Shown one piece after another: positions 8,583 to 17,806 of a stretch of DNA of 64,000 nucleotides. Position 1 is the first letter of the stretch, and every line of letters begins with the position of its first letter. Under the pieces are notes generated by a model. It saw only the letters and a list, made by a program, of their open reading frames with translations. It was not told where the DNA came from and ran no database searches. The translations under genes and the position numbers were made by a program. The stretch lies in contig JASGIG010000001.1 in NCBI GenBank assembly GCA_047602055.1, positions 1,054,001 to 1,118,000 of the forward strand. Reading direction: 5' to 3'. This DNA comes from JAODBQ01 sp047602055 (GTDB taxonomy: Bacteria > Actinomycetota > Acidimicrobiia > Acidimicrobiales > Ilumatobacteraceae).

Positions 8583-9491
8583 ATGCCTGAGGGGGACACG
8601 ATCCGCCGGCTCGCCGAGCGGATCGACCGTCGCTTCGCCGGCCAGCGGGTGCAGCGCTGCGTCACCCGCGACCCGCGCCTCGTCGGCGTCGACCTCACCG
8701 GGCGGGTGCTGCTCGGCGCCGACGCAGTCGGCAAGCACCTGCTGATCCGCTTCGACGGCGGGCGCACCTTGCACGCCCACCTGCTGATGACCGGCTCGTG
8801 GCGGGTCGGCCCGGCGGCCACCGAGCCGGAGTGGCGCCGACGCGTCGAGCTGTGGCTCGACGACGGTCGGCTCACCGGGCTCGACGTGCCGCTGCTGTCG
8901 ATGATCGCCACCGCCGACGAGGGCGCCGTCGTCGGCCACCTCGGGCCGGACCTGTGCGCACCCGAGCCGCCGGATCCGGCGATCGTCGTCGCCAACCTGT
9001 GCCGTGCGCCGGGCGAGCCGCTCGGCGGAGCGCTGCTCGACCAGTGCAACGTGGCCGGCTTCGGGAACCTGTACGCCAACGAGCTGCCGTTCGTCGTCGG
9101 CCTCAGCCCGTTCCAGGCCGTCGGGACGATCGACGGGCTCGACGACCTCGTCGGCATCGGCGCCGCGTTGATCCGGGTGAACGCCGCTCGCGGCCCGCAG
9201 AACACGACCGGCCGGCGGCTTGCCACCGACGACCACTGGATCTACGCGAAGCGCGGCCGGCCGTGCCCGCTGTGCGCGACGACGCTCGCCGGCGCCGACG
9301 AGCGTGACGTGCCGTGGCGGCGGGTCACGACGTGGTGCCCGTCCTGCCAGCCATTGGCCGGACCAACCGAGCGTGCCGTCGCCGACATCGATCGCGCCCG
9401 TCGCCTGCTCGCACTGCACCCCGCCCGCCGGGAACCGTCGTTCCCCACCCGTCGACGCGCTGACCGATGCAACCACGCCCCGTGGAGGTGA
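8583..9491 (+). CDS. nei: Formamidopyrimidine-DNA glycosylase/endonuclease VIII family
   Basis: 302 residues from ATG 8583, beginning MPEGDTIRRLAERID: the catalytic Pro2 and Glu3 of the Fpg/Nei family. The helix-two-turn-helix motif is NVAGFGNLYANELPF, and the C-terminal zinc finger is CPLC...WCPSC. It excises oxidised bases and cuts the strand by beta/delta elimination. The PEGDT start and finger are those of actinobacterial Nei2-like proteins rather than MutM (PELPE). About 45 residues beyond the finger are Arg-rich and unassigned. Confidence 0.88.
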   Translation: MPEGDTIRRLAERIDRRFAGQRVQRCVTRDPRLVGVDLTGRVLLGADAVGKHLLIRFDGGRTLHAHLLMTGSWRVGPAATEPEWRRRVELWLDDGRLTGLDVPLLSMIATADEGAVVGHLGPDLCAPEPPDPAIVVANLCRAPGEPLGGALLDQCNVAGFGNLYANELPFVVGLSPFQAVGTIDGLDDLVGIGAALIRVNAARGPQNTTGRRLATDDHWIYAKRGRPCPLCATTLAGADERDVPWRRVTTWCPSCQPLAGPTERAVADIDRARRLLALHPARREPSFPTRRRADRCNHAPWR

Positions 9492-9582
9492 TGCGGAGGG
9501 GGCGCTCCGCGGTACCTCGACGCCATGCGCCGACTCGCTGCGCGTGAGGCGCACCACGAGCTGGGTGCGGCCGAAGGCCGCT

Positions 9583-9606
9583 CTTCGAAGCTCGACCGAA
9601 CGAGAG
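9583..9606 (+). repeat. GAAGCTCGACCGA intergenic repeat, copy 1
   Basis: CTTCGAAGCTCGACCGAACG followed by AGAG lies between the convergent ends of the nei and hydrolase genes. The same core occurs near 39576-39600 (reverse), 50311-50345 and 58041-58060. Role unknown. Confidence 0.45.
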
Positions 9607-9621
9607 AGGCCGAAACCGCCC

Positions 9622-11163
9622 CTACTTGCACTCCAGGCCGTCTTCGGGGATGTTGGTCGGGTCGACGAGGTAGCCGTCGACGGCCTCGTCGACGCAGTCG
9701 TTGACGCCGTAGCCGGTGTGCTGGTTGGCGTGGACGATCACCAGCACGCCCTCCTCCAACGCCTTGGCCATCGCCCGGGTGCTCTCCAGCGGCGTCGATG
9801 GATCGCCGGTCGTGCCGACGACGACGATCGGCCCGGCGCCGGCACCGGTGATCGTCACCCGCGGGTCGTCGGTCGCCGGGAAGAACGTGCAGAAGTACGA
9901 ACCGGTCGTCCCCGGTGACAGTCGGGGGGCGACGGCGTGCACCTCGGCGGCGGTGGCGTCCTCCTCGGCGACCGTCGGCCGGTCGGCAGAATCCATGCAG
10001 GTGATGACGTTGAACGCCTCGAGCGAGTTGTCGTACGTGCCGTCGGGCTGGCGCTGGTAGTACGCGTCGTACAGCTCCATCAACCCGGAGCCGTCGCCAC
10101 GCTGGGCGTCGCGCAGCGCCGTGGCCAGCGTCGGCCAACTGGCGTCGGAGTACATCGCCTCGATCACGCCCGACAGCGCGGCGCCCAGCGTCAGCTTCGG
10201 GCGACCGTCGAGCGCCGGCAGCGGGTTCTCGTCGATCTTCGCCATCAGCGCGTCGAACGCCCCCTCGGCGTCGCCGCCGTTGTGGAACGCGCAGCTCGTG
10301 TCGCCGCTGCACTGGGCGAGGAACGTGTCGAGCGACGCCTCGAAGCCCTTCATCTGCGAGACGTTGCTCTGGTCGAGATCCTCGTTCGGATCGGCGGCGC
10401 CGTCGAGCACGGCGGCGCGCACGGTGTTCGGGAACAGCGTCGCCCACGTCGCGCCCAGCTCGCTGCCGTAGCTGAACCCGAAGTAGCTGATCTCGTCCTC
10501 GCCGAGCGCTTGGCGGATCGCGTCCATGTCACGGGCTGAGTCGTTGGTCCCGACGTGCTGGAGGATGTCGGCGTTCTTCGTCTCGCAGTCCTGCGCCGCC
10601 TCCTCGGCGAGGTCGACGCTCTGCTGCTTCTCGGCGTCGTCGTCGGGGGTGATGTCGGCGCTGTCGAAGAAGTGGTCGTAGTCGTCGAAGCAGTCGATCG
10701 CCGGCGTGCTCGCGCCGGTGCCGCGCGGGTCCCAGCCGAGGATGTCGAAGCGCTCGAGGAGGTCGTTGCCGTAGATGAACTGCGCCTGCTGGGCCAGGGT
10801 CGTGCCACCGAAGCCGGGGCCGCCGGGGTTGACGAGCAGCGTGCCGATGCGCTCGTCCTCGTTGGTCGCCAGATGGCGGACGAGGTGCAGCGTGAACCTG
10901 CCCTGCGACGGGTCGTCGTAGTCGACCGGCACCTCGATCGTGCCCGATTGCAGGCCCTTGCGGGCCTTGTCCCACTTGATGGTGAAGTCGCTCGTCGAGG
11001 ACGCGCCACCCCCCGCATCGGTGTCGCCAGGTTGAGCGGCCGTGCCGGTCGCGCCGGTGCCGATCGGGTTGGCCTCGACCGCCGTGGGGTTCTCCGACGT
11101 CGTGCCGCAGGCGGTCATGAGCGCCGACAGCGCCAACACCATCACGACCACTGCCTTGCGCAT
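9622..11163 (-). CDS. S33-family alpha/beta hydrolase lipoprotein (TAP-like peptidase)
   Basis: 513 residues from ATG 11163. Signal peptide with lipobox LSALMTACG, then Thr/Gly-rich linker. Catalytic features: oxyanion motif VNPGGPGFGGT, nucleophile elbow FGFSYGSELG (GxSxG), Asp in VGTTGDPSTPLE and His in HANQHTGYG, in the arrangement of tripeptidyl aminopeptidase-like hydrolases (mycobacterial/streptomycete secreted S33 enzymes). It should act outside the membrane on short peptides or esters. The frame stays open upstream to 11577, but that part lies in the divergent ABC gene and was rejected. Confidence 0.87.
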   Translation of the reverse strand: MRKAVVVMVLALSALMTACGTTSENPTAVEANPIGTGATGTAAQPGDTDAGGGASSTSDFTIKWDKARKGLQSGTIEVPVDYDDPSQGRFTLHLVRHLATNEDERIGTLLVNPGGPGFGGTTLAQQAQFIYGNDLLERFDILGWDPRGTGASTPAIDCFDDYDHFFDSADITPDDDAEKQQSVDLAEEAAQDCETKNADILQHVGTNDSARDMDAIRQALGEDEISYFGFSYGSELGATWATLFPNTVRAAVLDGAADPNEDLDQSNVSQMKGFEASLDTFLAQCSGDTSCAFHNGGDAEGAFDALMAKIDENPLPALDGRPKLTLGAALSGVIEAMYSDASWPTLATALRDAQRGDGSGLMELYDAYYQRQPDGTYDNSLEAFNVITCMDSADRPTVAEEDATAAEVHAVAPRLSPGTTGSYFCTFFPATDDPRVTITGAGAGPIVVVGTTGDPSTPLESTRAMAKALEEGVLVIVHANQHTGYGVNDCVDEAVDGYLVDPTNIPEDGLECK

Positions 11164-11235
11164 CCGCAGGAACCTACCGGTGGGCCAATCAGCGCAGGCA
11201 TCGGTCCACAGAGTGCTTCGGTCGCAGCCAAGCTG

Positions 11236-11287
11236 CTCCCTGCGCCTGCCGTGCTCGCCGCCGCCGCTTCGCTTCGGCGCTCGCCTC
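11236..11287. repeat. CTCCCTGCGCCTGCCGTGCTCG repeat, copy 1 (split notation: CTCCCTGCGCC + TGCCGTGCTCG)
   Basis: About 52 bases between the S33 lipoprotein and the ABC transporter. A near-identical copy lies at 45453-45504 between hemA and hemC; both end in CCGCTTCGCTTCGGCGCTCG. Bases just upstream are also related. Confidence 0.6.
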
Positions 11288-11331
11288 GTGTTGGATCGGT
11301 GGCTCACAGGATGCGCTCGGCGGCGCGTCCG

Positions 11332-11337
11332 TATCCT
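11332..11337 (+). promoter_or_regulatory. -10 box TATCCT, leaderless start
   Basis: TATCCT ends 7 bases before GTG 11345 and supports that start for the ABC transporter. Confidence 0.5.
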
Positions 11338-11344
11338 CGACCGG

Positions 11345-13213
11345 GTGAGGCCAGCGGCGCGCGGGATGCGCCCCCGGGACACCGATGCGGTGCGCGACGT
11401 CAAGCTGCAGCGCGGCGCGATCCGCCGGGCGTGGGGCTTCGCCCGCCCGTATCGCGGCATCATCGTGCTGTTCCTCGCGGCGATCGTCGTCGACGCGCTG
11501 ATCGGCCTGATCCCCGCGCTGGCGTTCCGCTCGATCCTCGACACGGCGATCCCGAACGGCGACCGCCGGCTGATCACGATCCTGGCGATGGTGGTCGTCG
11601 TCCAGGCACTGGCCGATGGCGCGCTGACGATCCTGCAGCGCTGGTGCAGCGCCCGCGTCGGCGAGGGGCTGATCTACGACCTGCGCGTCGCCCTGTTCGC
11701 CAAGGTCCAGCGGATGCCGGTGGCGTTCTTCACCCGCACCCAGACCGGCGCGCTGACCAGCCGGCTGAACAACGACGTCGTCGGCGCGCAGACCGCGGTG
11801 ACGAGCACGCTCGGCAGCGTCGTCAGCAACGTCGTCGTGCTGATCACGACGCTGGCGGCGATGATCGCCCTGCAGTGGCAGCTGACGCTGATCGCGCTGG
11901 TCGTCCTGCCGCTGTTCGTGATCCCGGCCAAGCGCGTCGGCCGCCGGCTGCAGGCGATCAGCCGGGAGAACATGGCGACGAACGCCGAGATGACCGCGCA
12001 GATGACCGAGCGCTTCAACGTCGCCGGCGCCCAACTCGTCAAGCTGTTCGGCCGTTCGCGAGACGAGGTCGACACGTTCGCCGGTCGCGCCGCGCGGGTG
12101 CGCGACACCGGGATCCGCTCGGCGATGTACGGGCGCGTGTTCTTCGTCGCCCTCGGTCTGGTCGGTGCGCTCGGCGCCGCGGCCATCTACGGGATCGGCG
12201 CGCAGCTCGTCGTCAGCGGCTCGCTGACCAGCGGCACGCTCGTCGCCCTCGCCGCGCTCGTCACCCGCGTCTACGCCCCGCTCAACGGGCTGACCAACGC
12301 CCGCGTCGACCTGATGACAGCCATGGTCAGCTTCGAGCGGGTGTTCGAGGTGCTCGACGCGCCGGAGGCGATCACCGATCACCCGGGTGCCGTCGAGCTG
12401 CCGGCACCGGTCGGGCGGATCGACCTCGACGGCGTGTGGTTCCGCTATCCACCGGCCGAGGCGGTCACCGTGCGGTCGCTGGAGGCGCCGTCCGCCGTCG
12501 CCGGCGCGGACAGCGATCGCGACGTGCTGCGTGGCGTGTCGCTGACCATCGAGCCCGGCGAGACGGTCGCGCTCGTCGGGGCATCGGGTTCCGGGAAGAC
12601 GACGCTGGCCTCGCTGGTCCCGCGGCTGTACGACGTCACCGGCGGCGCGGTGCTCGTCGACGGCCACGACGTGCGGCTGCTCACCCAGGAGTCGCTGCGC
12701 GCCGCGATCGGCGTGGTGTCGCAGGACCCGCACCTGTTCCACGACACGATCGGCGCCAACCTGCGCTACGCCAAGCCGGACGCCACCGACGACGAGCTCG
12801 ACGCGGCGTGCCGCGGTGCTCGGATCGTCGACCTCGTTCGCGAGCTGCCCGACGGCTACGACACGATGGTCGGCGAGCGCGGCTACCGGTTGAGCGGCGG
12901 CGAGAAGCAGCGCCTGGCGATCGCTCGGCTGCTGCTCAAGGATCCCGCGATCATGATCCTCGACGAGGCCACCAGCCACCTCGACAACGAGAACGAGGCG
13001 GCTGTGCAGGCCGCGATGGACACGGCGCTGCGCGGCCGTACAGCGCTCGTCATCGCCCACCGGCTGTCGACGATCCGTGACGCCGACCGCATCGTCGTGC
13101 TCGACGACGGTCGGATCGTCGAGCAGGGCACCCACGGCGAGCTGATGGCGGGCGACGGCGTGTACGCCGCGCAGGTCCACGCCGGTGAGCAGGCGTGGGA
13201 GCCCGTCACGTGA
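11345..13213 (+). CDS. ABC exporter, fused permease and ATPase
   Basis: 622 residues from GTG 11345 (ATG 11366 is an alternative). The first ~320 residues are the six-helix exporter membrane domain (RPYRGIIVLFLAAIVVDALI onward). The ATPase has Walker A GASGSGKTT, Q-loop VVSQDPHLFHD, signature LSGGEKQRL, Walker B IMILDEATS and H-loop VIAHRLSTI. This is the MsbA/MDR-like half-exporter layout, working as a homodimer or with a partner not seen here. Substrate cannot be told. It ends 4 residues before a GCGACCGCC-type repeat that separates it from ilvA. Confidence 0.92.
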   Translation: MRPAARGMRPRDTDAVRDVKLQRGAIRRAWGFARPYRGIIVLFLAAIVVDALIGLIPALAFRSILDTAIPNGDRRLITILAMVVVVQALADGALTILQRWCSARVGEGLIYDLRVALFAKVQRMPVAFFTRTQTGALTSRLNNDVVGAQTAVTSTLGSVVSNVVVLITTLAAMIALQWQLTLIALVVLPLFVIPAKRVGRRLQAISRENMATNAEMTAQMTERFNVAGAQLVKLFGRSRDEVDTFAGRAARVRDTGIRSAMYGRVFFVALGLVGALGAAAIYGIGAQLVVSGSLTSGTLVALAALVTRVYAPLNGLTNARVDLMTAMVSFERVFEVLDAPEAITDHPGAVELPAPVGRIDLDGVWFRYPPAEAVTVRSLEAPSAVAGADSDRDVLRGVSLTIEPGETVALVGASGSGKTTLASLVPRLYDVTGGAVLVDGHDVRLLTQESLRAAIGVVSQDPHLFHDTIGANLRYAKPDATDDELDAACRGARIVDLVRELPDGYDTMVGERGYRLSGGEKQRLAIARLLLKDPAIMILDEATSHLDNENEAAVQAAMDTALRGRTALVIAHRLSTIRDADRIVVLDDGRIVEQGTHGELMAGDGVYAAQVHAGEQAWEPVT

Positions 13214-13300
13214 GCGAGCGCAGCGAGCCGACGGACGGCCGAGCGACCGCCAGGTTCGCCGTACGCGCCGATGGGGCTCGGGGGCGCAGCCCCCGGGAGG
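13214..13300 (+). repeat. GCGACCGCCAGG intergenic element, copy 1
   Basis: The space between the ABC exporter and ilvA. Core GCGACCGCCAGG at 13243-13254; later GATGGGGCTCGGGGGCGCAG and CCCCGGGAGGG. The same order (GCGACCGCC, GATGGGGC, GGGGGCGCAGCCCCCGG) recurs at 26560-26664 and 36536-36613. The final GGGAGGG also serves as the ribosome binding site of ilvA. Confidence 0.6.
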
Positions 13301-13304
13301 GACA

Positions 13305-14837
13305 GTGAGGTTGTCGCTCGACCAGTACCTGCGGCGGATCCTCACGGCGAAGGTCTACGACGTCGCCCGGGAGACGGCGCTGGACGAGGCGCCGGGGCTG
13401 TCGGCGCGCACCGGGTGCACCGTGCTGCTCAAGCGTGAGGACGAGCAGCCGGTGTTCTCGTTCAAGCTGCGTGGTGCGTACAACAAGATGGCCAACCTGC
13501 CGCCGGCGGCGCTGGCCCGTGGCGTGATCGCGGCCTCGGCGGGCAACCACGCCCAGGGCGTGGCGCTGGCCGCGGCCCGGCTCGGGTGCTCGGCGCTGAT
13601 CGTCATGCCGGTGACGACGCCGTCGGTGAAGGTCGACGCGGTGCGCGCCTTCGGCGGAGCGCTGGTCGACGTCGTCCGGCACGGTGACTCGTACTCGGAC
13701 GCCAAAGAGCGCGCCGACGTCCTCGCCCGCGAGCGTGGGCTGACGTGGGTGCACCCGTTCGACGACCCGAACGTCATCGCCGGGCAGGGCACGGTCGGCA
13801 TGGAGATCCTCCGCCAGTGCCCGGGGCCGCTCGACGCGGTGTTCGTGCCGATCGGCGGCGGCGGGCTGGCCGCCGGCATCGCCGCCTACGTCAAGGCGGT
13901 GCGACCGTCGGTGCGGGTGATCGGCGTGCAGGTCGCCGACTCGGATGCGATGGTCCGCTCGCTGGCCGCCGGCCGGCGGGTGGTGCTGCGCGACGTCGGG
14001 CTGTTCGCCGACGGCACCGCGGTCCGCCAGGTCGGCACGGAGACGTTCCGGCTGTGCCGCGAGCTGCTCGACGCAACGGTGGTCGTCGACGCCGACGAGA
14101 TCAGCGCGGCCATCAAGGACGTGTTCGGCGACACCCGCTCGATCCTCGAACCGGCCGGCGCGCTGGCCGTCGCCGGGCTGAAGCGCTGGGCGGCGGCGCG
14201 CCCGTCGCGGGCCGGGTCGACGCTCGTCGCCGTCGCCTCAGGGGCGAACATGAACTTCGACCGGTTGCGGTTCGTCGCCGAGCGCGCCGAGGTCGGCGAG
14301 GCCCGCGAGGCGGTCCTGGCGGTGACGATCCCCGAGGAGCGTGGCTCGTTCCGCCGCTTCTGCTCGCTGCTCGACGGCTCGAGCATCACCGAGTTCAACT
14401 ACCGCATCGCCGACGGCGACGCCGCGCACATCTTCGTCGGCGTCCAGATCGGCGATCGGGCCGACGCGGCACGGATCGTCGCCGCGCTGCGCGGCGGCGG
14501 CTTCGACGTGCTCGACCTGACCGACGACGACCTCGCCAAGCAGCACCTGCGGCACATGGTCGGCGGGCGCTCGGCGCGCGCCGCCGACGAGCGCCTGTAC
14601 CGCTTCGAGTTCCCCGAGCGGCCGGGCGCCCTGGTGCGCTTCCTGTCGTCGATGAGCCCGAACTGGAACATCTCGCTGTTCCACTACCGCGCCGAGGGCG
14701 CCGACTACGGTCGCATCCTCGTCGGCATCCAAGCCCCGTCCGGCGATGCCCGCGAGCTGCAAGCCTTCCTGCGCGCCCTCGGCTACCCCCACTCCGACGA
14801 GACCTCGAACCCCGCCTACAAGCTCTTCCTGACGTGA
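13305..14837 (+). CDS. ilvA: Threonine dehydratase, biosynthetic
   Basis: 510 residues from GTG 13305 behind a GGGAGGG ribosome site; a longer frame starting in the ABC gene was rejected. The PLP lysine is in PVFSFKLRGAYNKM, with SAGNHAQGVA and the phosphate-binding loop GGGGLAAG. The C-terminus has two ACT-like regulatory modules (PEERGSFRRFCSLLDG and FPERPGALVRFLSS), the arrangement of the isoleucine-feedback-inhibited anabolic enzyme (about 510 residues). It makes 2-oxobutanoate from threonine, the first step of isoleucine synthesis. Confidence 0.93.
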   Translation: MRLSLDQYLRRILTAKVYDVARETALDEAPGLSARTGCTVLLKREDEQPVFSFKLRGAYNKMANLPPAALARGVIAASAGNHAQGVALAAARLGCSALIVMPVTTPSVKVDAVRAFGGALVDVVRHGDSYSDAKERADVLARERGLTWVHPFDDPNVIAGQGTVGMEILRQCPGPLDAVFVPIGGGGLAAGIAAYVKAVRPSVRVIGVQVADSDAMVRSLAAGRRVVLRDVGLFADGTAVRQVGTETFRLCRELLDATVVVDADEISAAIKDVFGDTRSILEPAGALAVAGLKRWAAARPSRAGSTLVAVASGANMNFDRLRFVAERAEVGEAREAVLAVTIPEERGSFRRFCSLLDGSSITEFNYRIADGDAAHIFVGVQIGDRADAARIVAALRGGGFDVLDLTDDDLAKQHLRHMVGGRSARAADERLYRFEFPERPGALVRFLSSMSPNWNISLFHYRAEGADYGRILVGIQAPSGDARELQAFLRALGYPHSDETSNPAYKLFLT

Positions 14838-14858
14838 CGGCCGGCGCCGTCACTGTCC

Positions 14859-14935
14859 GGCGGGCTCCCTGGCGGTCGCGCCGCCGGGTTCGACCGTTGC
14901 CGTGCCTCGCACGGGCCGAAGCGGTCCGCTCGCTG
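14859..14935 (-). repeat. GCGACCGCCAGGGAG element, copy 2
   Basis: Core CTCCCTGGCGGTCGC on the plus strand at 14865-14879, followed by GCCGCCGGGTTCGACC and GCACGGGCCGAAGCGG. The same pieces occur at 60671-60735 (GCCGTCGGGTTCGCC, GCCGGCCGAAGCGG). It occupies much of the 190-base gap between ilvA and rmuC. Confidence 0.6.
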
Positions 14936-15026
14936 TGACCTCGCCGGGCTCGACATCGACCTGCGCACGCTCGCGAACTGCGTCCAGCTGACCTGATCCG
15001 CCACTCTGTGACACCCCTTCGCGACG

Positions 15027-16235
15027 ATGGCGGGCATGGAGATCGTGTTGATGCTCGTGGTCGCCGGGCTGGCCGCTGCGGTGGCCTGGTTGCTGGCCAC
15101 CCGCCGGCCGGTCTCCACCGCCGCGCCCGTCACCGACGAGGCCGTCACCCGGGCCGTCGCCCTCGCGGTTGCCGAGGCCAACGAGCGGGCGGTACGTGAT
15201 CGCGACCAGGCCGTGCGCGCTGCAGTCGAGCAGGTCGTCACGATGGGGCGCGAGCAGCTCGGTGGGCGCGAGGAGGTGATCGACCGGCGCCTCGGCGAGG
15301 TGCAGCACGGGGTCCAGGCGGACCTGCAGCGACTCACCGATCTGGTCGGCCAGCTCGGGGTGACGACGGCGGAGCGGTTCGGGCAGGTCGATCGCTCCCT
15401 GCACGTCCATGCCGAGATCACCAACGTGTTGGCCGATACCACGCGCAGCCTGCGCGAGGCGCTGGCCAGCTCCAACGTCCGCGGCCAGTGGGGCGAGCGG
15501 ATGGCCGAGGACGTCCTCCGCCTGGCTGGCTTCGAGCCGGGTGTGAACTACGTGCGCGCTGCCACGGTTGCCGGCGAGGGCACCGGCATCCCGGACTTCA
15601 CGTTCCTCCTGCCGAAGGGGCACGTGCTGTTCATGGACGTCAAGTTCCCGATGAGCGCCTACCTGCGCTACCTGGAGGCCGGTACCGATGCCGAGCGCTC
15701 TGCGCACCGGGCGGCGTTCGTGCGCGACGTGCGCGCCCGTGTGCGTGAGCTGGCCAAGCGCGAGTACAGCCGGGTCGACGAGCGGCCGGCGGTCGACAAC
15801 GTGTTGCTGTTCGTGCCGAACGAGACGCTGGCGGCGTTCATCCACGAGAGTGACCCGACGCTGGTCGACGAGGCGCTGCGCCAGCAGGTCGTCATCTGCT
15901 CGCCGCTCACGCTGTACGCCTTCCTCGGCGTCATCCGTCAGGCGTTCGACAACTTCGTCATCGAGCAGACCAGCCGGGAGATCCTCGGGCTGCTCGGCAC
16001 GTTCGGCCAGCAGTGGCGCAAGTACACGGACTCGGTCGACAAGGTCCGCCGCCAGCTCGACACGGTGTCGCGCTCGTTCGACGAGCTGGCCACCACCAGG
16101 CGGAGGGCGCTGGAGCGCCCGCTGACGGCGATCGACGACCTGCGCCGACGACAGCCGTTGCCAGGCGCGATCGGCCTGCTCGACGACGACGTGGGTGCGG
16201 CCCCCGTCGCCGGCGTCCACGAGCTGGGCGCATGA
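15027..16235 (+). CDS. rmuC: RmuC family DNA recombination protein
   Basis: 402 residues. An N-terminal membrane anchor (MEIVLMLVVAGLAAAVAWLL), a helical/coiled-coil stretch, then the RmuC nuclease-like core: RGQWGERMAEDVLRLAGFEPG, GIPDFTFLLP, LFMDVKFPMSAYLRYLEA, FVPNETLAAFI. The family limits inversions at short repeats in E. coli and has a restriction-endonuclease-like fold (the D...D-x-K in PDFTFLL/MDVKFP fits). It runs in the same direction as and 22 bases from xseA, so nucleic-acid processing genes are clustered. Confidence 0.9.
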   Translation: MAGMEIVLMLVVAGLAAAVAWLLATRRPVSTAAPVTDEAVTRAVALAVAEANERAVRDRDQAVRAAVEQVVTMGREQLGGREEVIDRRLGEVQHGVQADLQRLTDLVGQLGVTTAERFGQVDRSLHVHAEITNVLADTTRSLREALASSNVRGQWGERMAEDVLRLAGFEPGVNYVRAATVAGEGTGIPDFTFLLPKGHVLFMDVKFPMSAYLRYLEAGTDAERSAHRAAFVRDVRARVRELAKREYSRVDERPAVDNVLLFVPNETLAAFIHESDPTLVDEALRQQVVICSPLTLYAFLGVIRQAFDNFVIEQTSREILGLLGTFGQQWRKYTDSVDKVRRQLDTVSRSFDELATTRRRALERPLTAIDDLRRRQPLPGAIGLLDDDVGAAPVAGVHELGA

Positions 16236-16257
16236 CCCCGGGCAGACTGGACCGGTC

Positions 16258-17604
16258 ATGAGCCAGGTGGCGTTCGACTTCCATCTCGACGACGGCGGCG
16301 AGCCGACGTATTCGGTCAGCGAGCTCGGAGATCTCATCAACGGGGTGCTGCGTCGGCGGTTCGTGGACGGGGTCTGGGTGCGCGGCGAGATCCAGGGTTG
16401 GAGCGAGCGCGGTCCGCACGCCTACTTCCGGCTGGTCGAGGAGTTCGAGCGTCCGGACGGATCGATCGGCAAGGCCACGGTCAACGTCCAGTTCTTCGCC
16501 AACGTTCGCATGCGGTTGCGACCGATGCTGCAGAAGAACCGGCTGCGCCTCGCGGACGGGCTGAAGGTGCGGATCTTCGGCCACCTCGACTTCTTCGCCC
16601 CGTCGGGCACGCTCGGGCTGAAGATGTCGGGGATCGACCCGCGCTTCACGCTCGGCGACCTGGCGATGCAGCGCGACGAGGTCGTCCGCCGGCTCGTCGC
16701 CGCGGGCCTGTACGAGGCCAACCGCTCGCGGCCGCTCGCCTCGGCGCCGCTGCGCGTCGGCGTGGTCACCAGCACGTCCGGCGCGGCGTGGGCCGACTTC
16801 GTCCACGAGCTGGAGCGCAGCGGTCTCGGCTTCCAGGTGCGGGTGATCGACGTGCGCGTCCAGGGCGATCAGGCGGTCGACATGGTCACCCGGGCCATCC
16901 GCACGCTGGGCCGGCACCGCGACCTCGACGTCGTCGCCGTGGTGCGCGGCGGTGGGGCTCGAAGCGAGCTGGCCACGTTCGACCACGAGGCGATCGCCAC
17001 GGCCATCGCCACCTGCCCGCTGCCGGTGCTCACCGGGCTCGGTCACGAGATCGACCGCAGCGTCGCCGACGAGGTCGCCCACGCCAGCCTGAAGACGCCC
17101 ACGGCGTGCGCGGCAGCGCTCGTCGAGCGCGTCGCCGAGTTCCGTGGGCGCAGCGAGCTGGCCTGGGATGCGGTGCGCCGCGTCGCCGACCGTCAGCTCA
17201 CCCGCTCCGGTGGCCGGCTCAACGACGTCGCCCACGGCGTCCGTCATCGGGTGGTCGCCGCCGTCGAGCGTGCCGACGGCCGGTTGCAGCAGCGCGCCGC
17301 CCGGCTCGGTTCGTCCGGCGTGCAGGTGCTGGACGGCGCCGACCACCGCCTCGACGGCGCGGCCGAGGCCATCCGCCGTGCGCCCGGACGGGTCGACAAC
17401 GAGGCCCGCCACCTCGACGCGCTGGCCGCCCGGGTCCGCCTGCTCGACCCGGTGCACACCATGGCCCGCGGCTGGAGCATCACCCGCACGGCCGACGGCC
17501 GAGTCGTGCGCCACGCCGGCGACCTGTCCGCCGGCGACGAGGTGGTCACCACGTTCGCCGATGGCGCGGCGCGCAGCGTCGTGCAGGATGTGCGTCGTGA
17601 GTGA
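16258..17604 (+). CDS. xseA: Exodeoxyribonuclease VII large subunit
   Basis: 448 residues from ATG 16258 (MSQVAFDFHLDDGGEPTYSV). N-terminal OB fold (VWVRGEIQGWSERGPHAYFRL), then the nuclease core VGVVTSTSGAAWADFVHEL, VVRGGGARSELATFD, VLTGLGHEIDRSVADEVAH and TPTACAAALVERV, all typical of XseA, followed by the helical region. With XseB it degrades single-stranded DNA to oligonucleotides. The next gene overlaps its end by 8 bases. Confidence 0.94.
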   Translation: MSQVAFDFHLDDGGEPTYSVSELGDLINGVLRRRFVDGVWVRGEIQGWSERGPHAYFRLVEEFERPDGSIGKATVNVQFFANVRMRLRPMLQKNRLRLADGLKVRIFGHLDFFAPSGTLGLKMSGIDPRFTLGDLAMQRDEVVRRLVAAGLYEANRSRPLASAPLRVGVVTSTSGAAWADFVHELERSGLGFQVRVIDVRVQGDQAVDMVTRAIRTLGRHRDLDVVAVVRGGGARSELATFDHEAIATAIATCPLPVLTGLGHEIDRSVADEVAHASLKTPTACAAALVERVAEFRGRSELAWDAVRRVADRQLTRSGGRLNDVAHGVRHRVVAAVERADGRLQQRAARLGSSGVQVLDGADHRLDGAAEAIRRAPGRVDNEARHLDALAARVRLLDPVHTMARGWSITRTADGRVVRHAGDLSAGDEVVTTFADGAARSVVQDVRRE

Positions 17605-17806
17605 CGCTGTCGCCAGCGGCTATGCCGCCGCCCTCGCCGAGCTGGAGGAGATCCTCCAGCGCCTGGAGCGCGCCGACGTCGACGTCGACGTGCTCGCCAC
17701 CCAGGTCGCCCGCGCCGCCGAGCTCGTCGCCTTCTGCCGCGACCGCATCGGCAACGCTCGCCTGCAGATCGAGCAGGTCGTCGCCTCGCTGGACAACGGT
17801 GACTAG
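17597..17806 (+). CDS. xseB: Exodeoxyribonuclease VII small subunit
   Basis: 69 residues from GTG 17597 (VSDAVASGYAAALAELEEIL). The motif YAAALAELEEILQRLE and the helical C-terminus FCRDRIGNARLQIEQVV match XseB, and the size is right. It overlaps xseA by 8 bases (translational coupling) and its last 4 bases overlap the convergent crotonase gene. Confidence 0.9.
   Translation: MSDAVASGYAAALAELEEILQRLERADVDVDVLATQVARAAELVAFCRDRIGNARLQIEQVVASLDNGD

Noticed and set aside
10555..13080. An 841-residue open frame on the plus strand
   Set aside because: It shadows the S33 hydrolase and the ABC exporter in other frames; typical of very GC-rich DNA.
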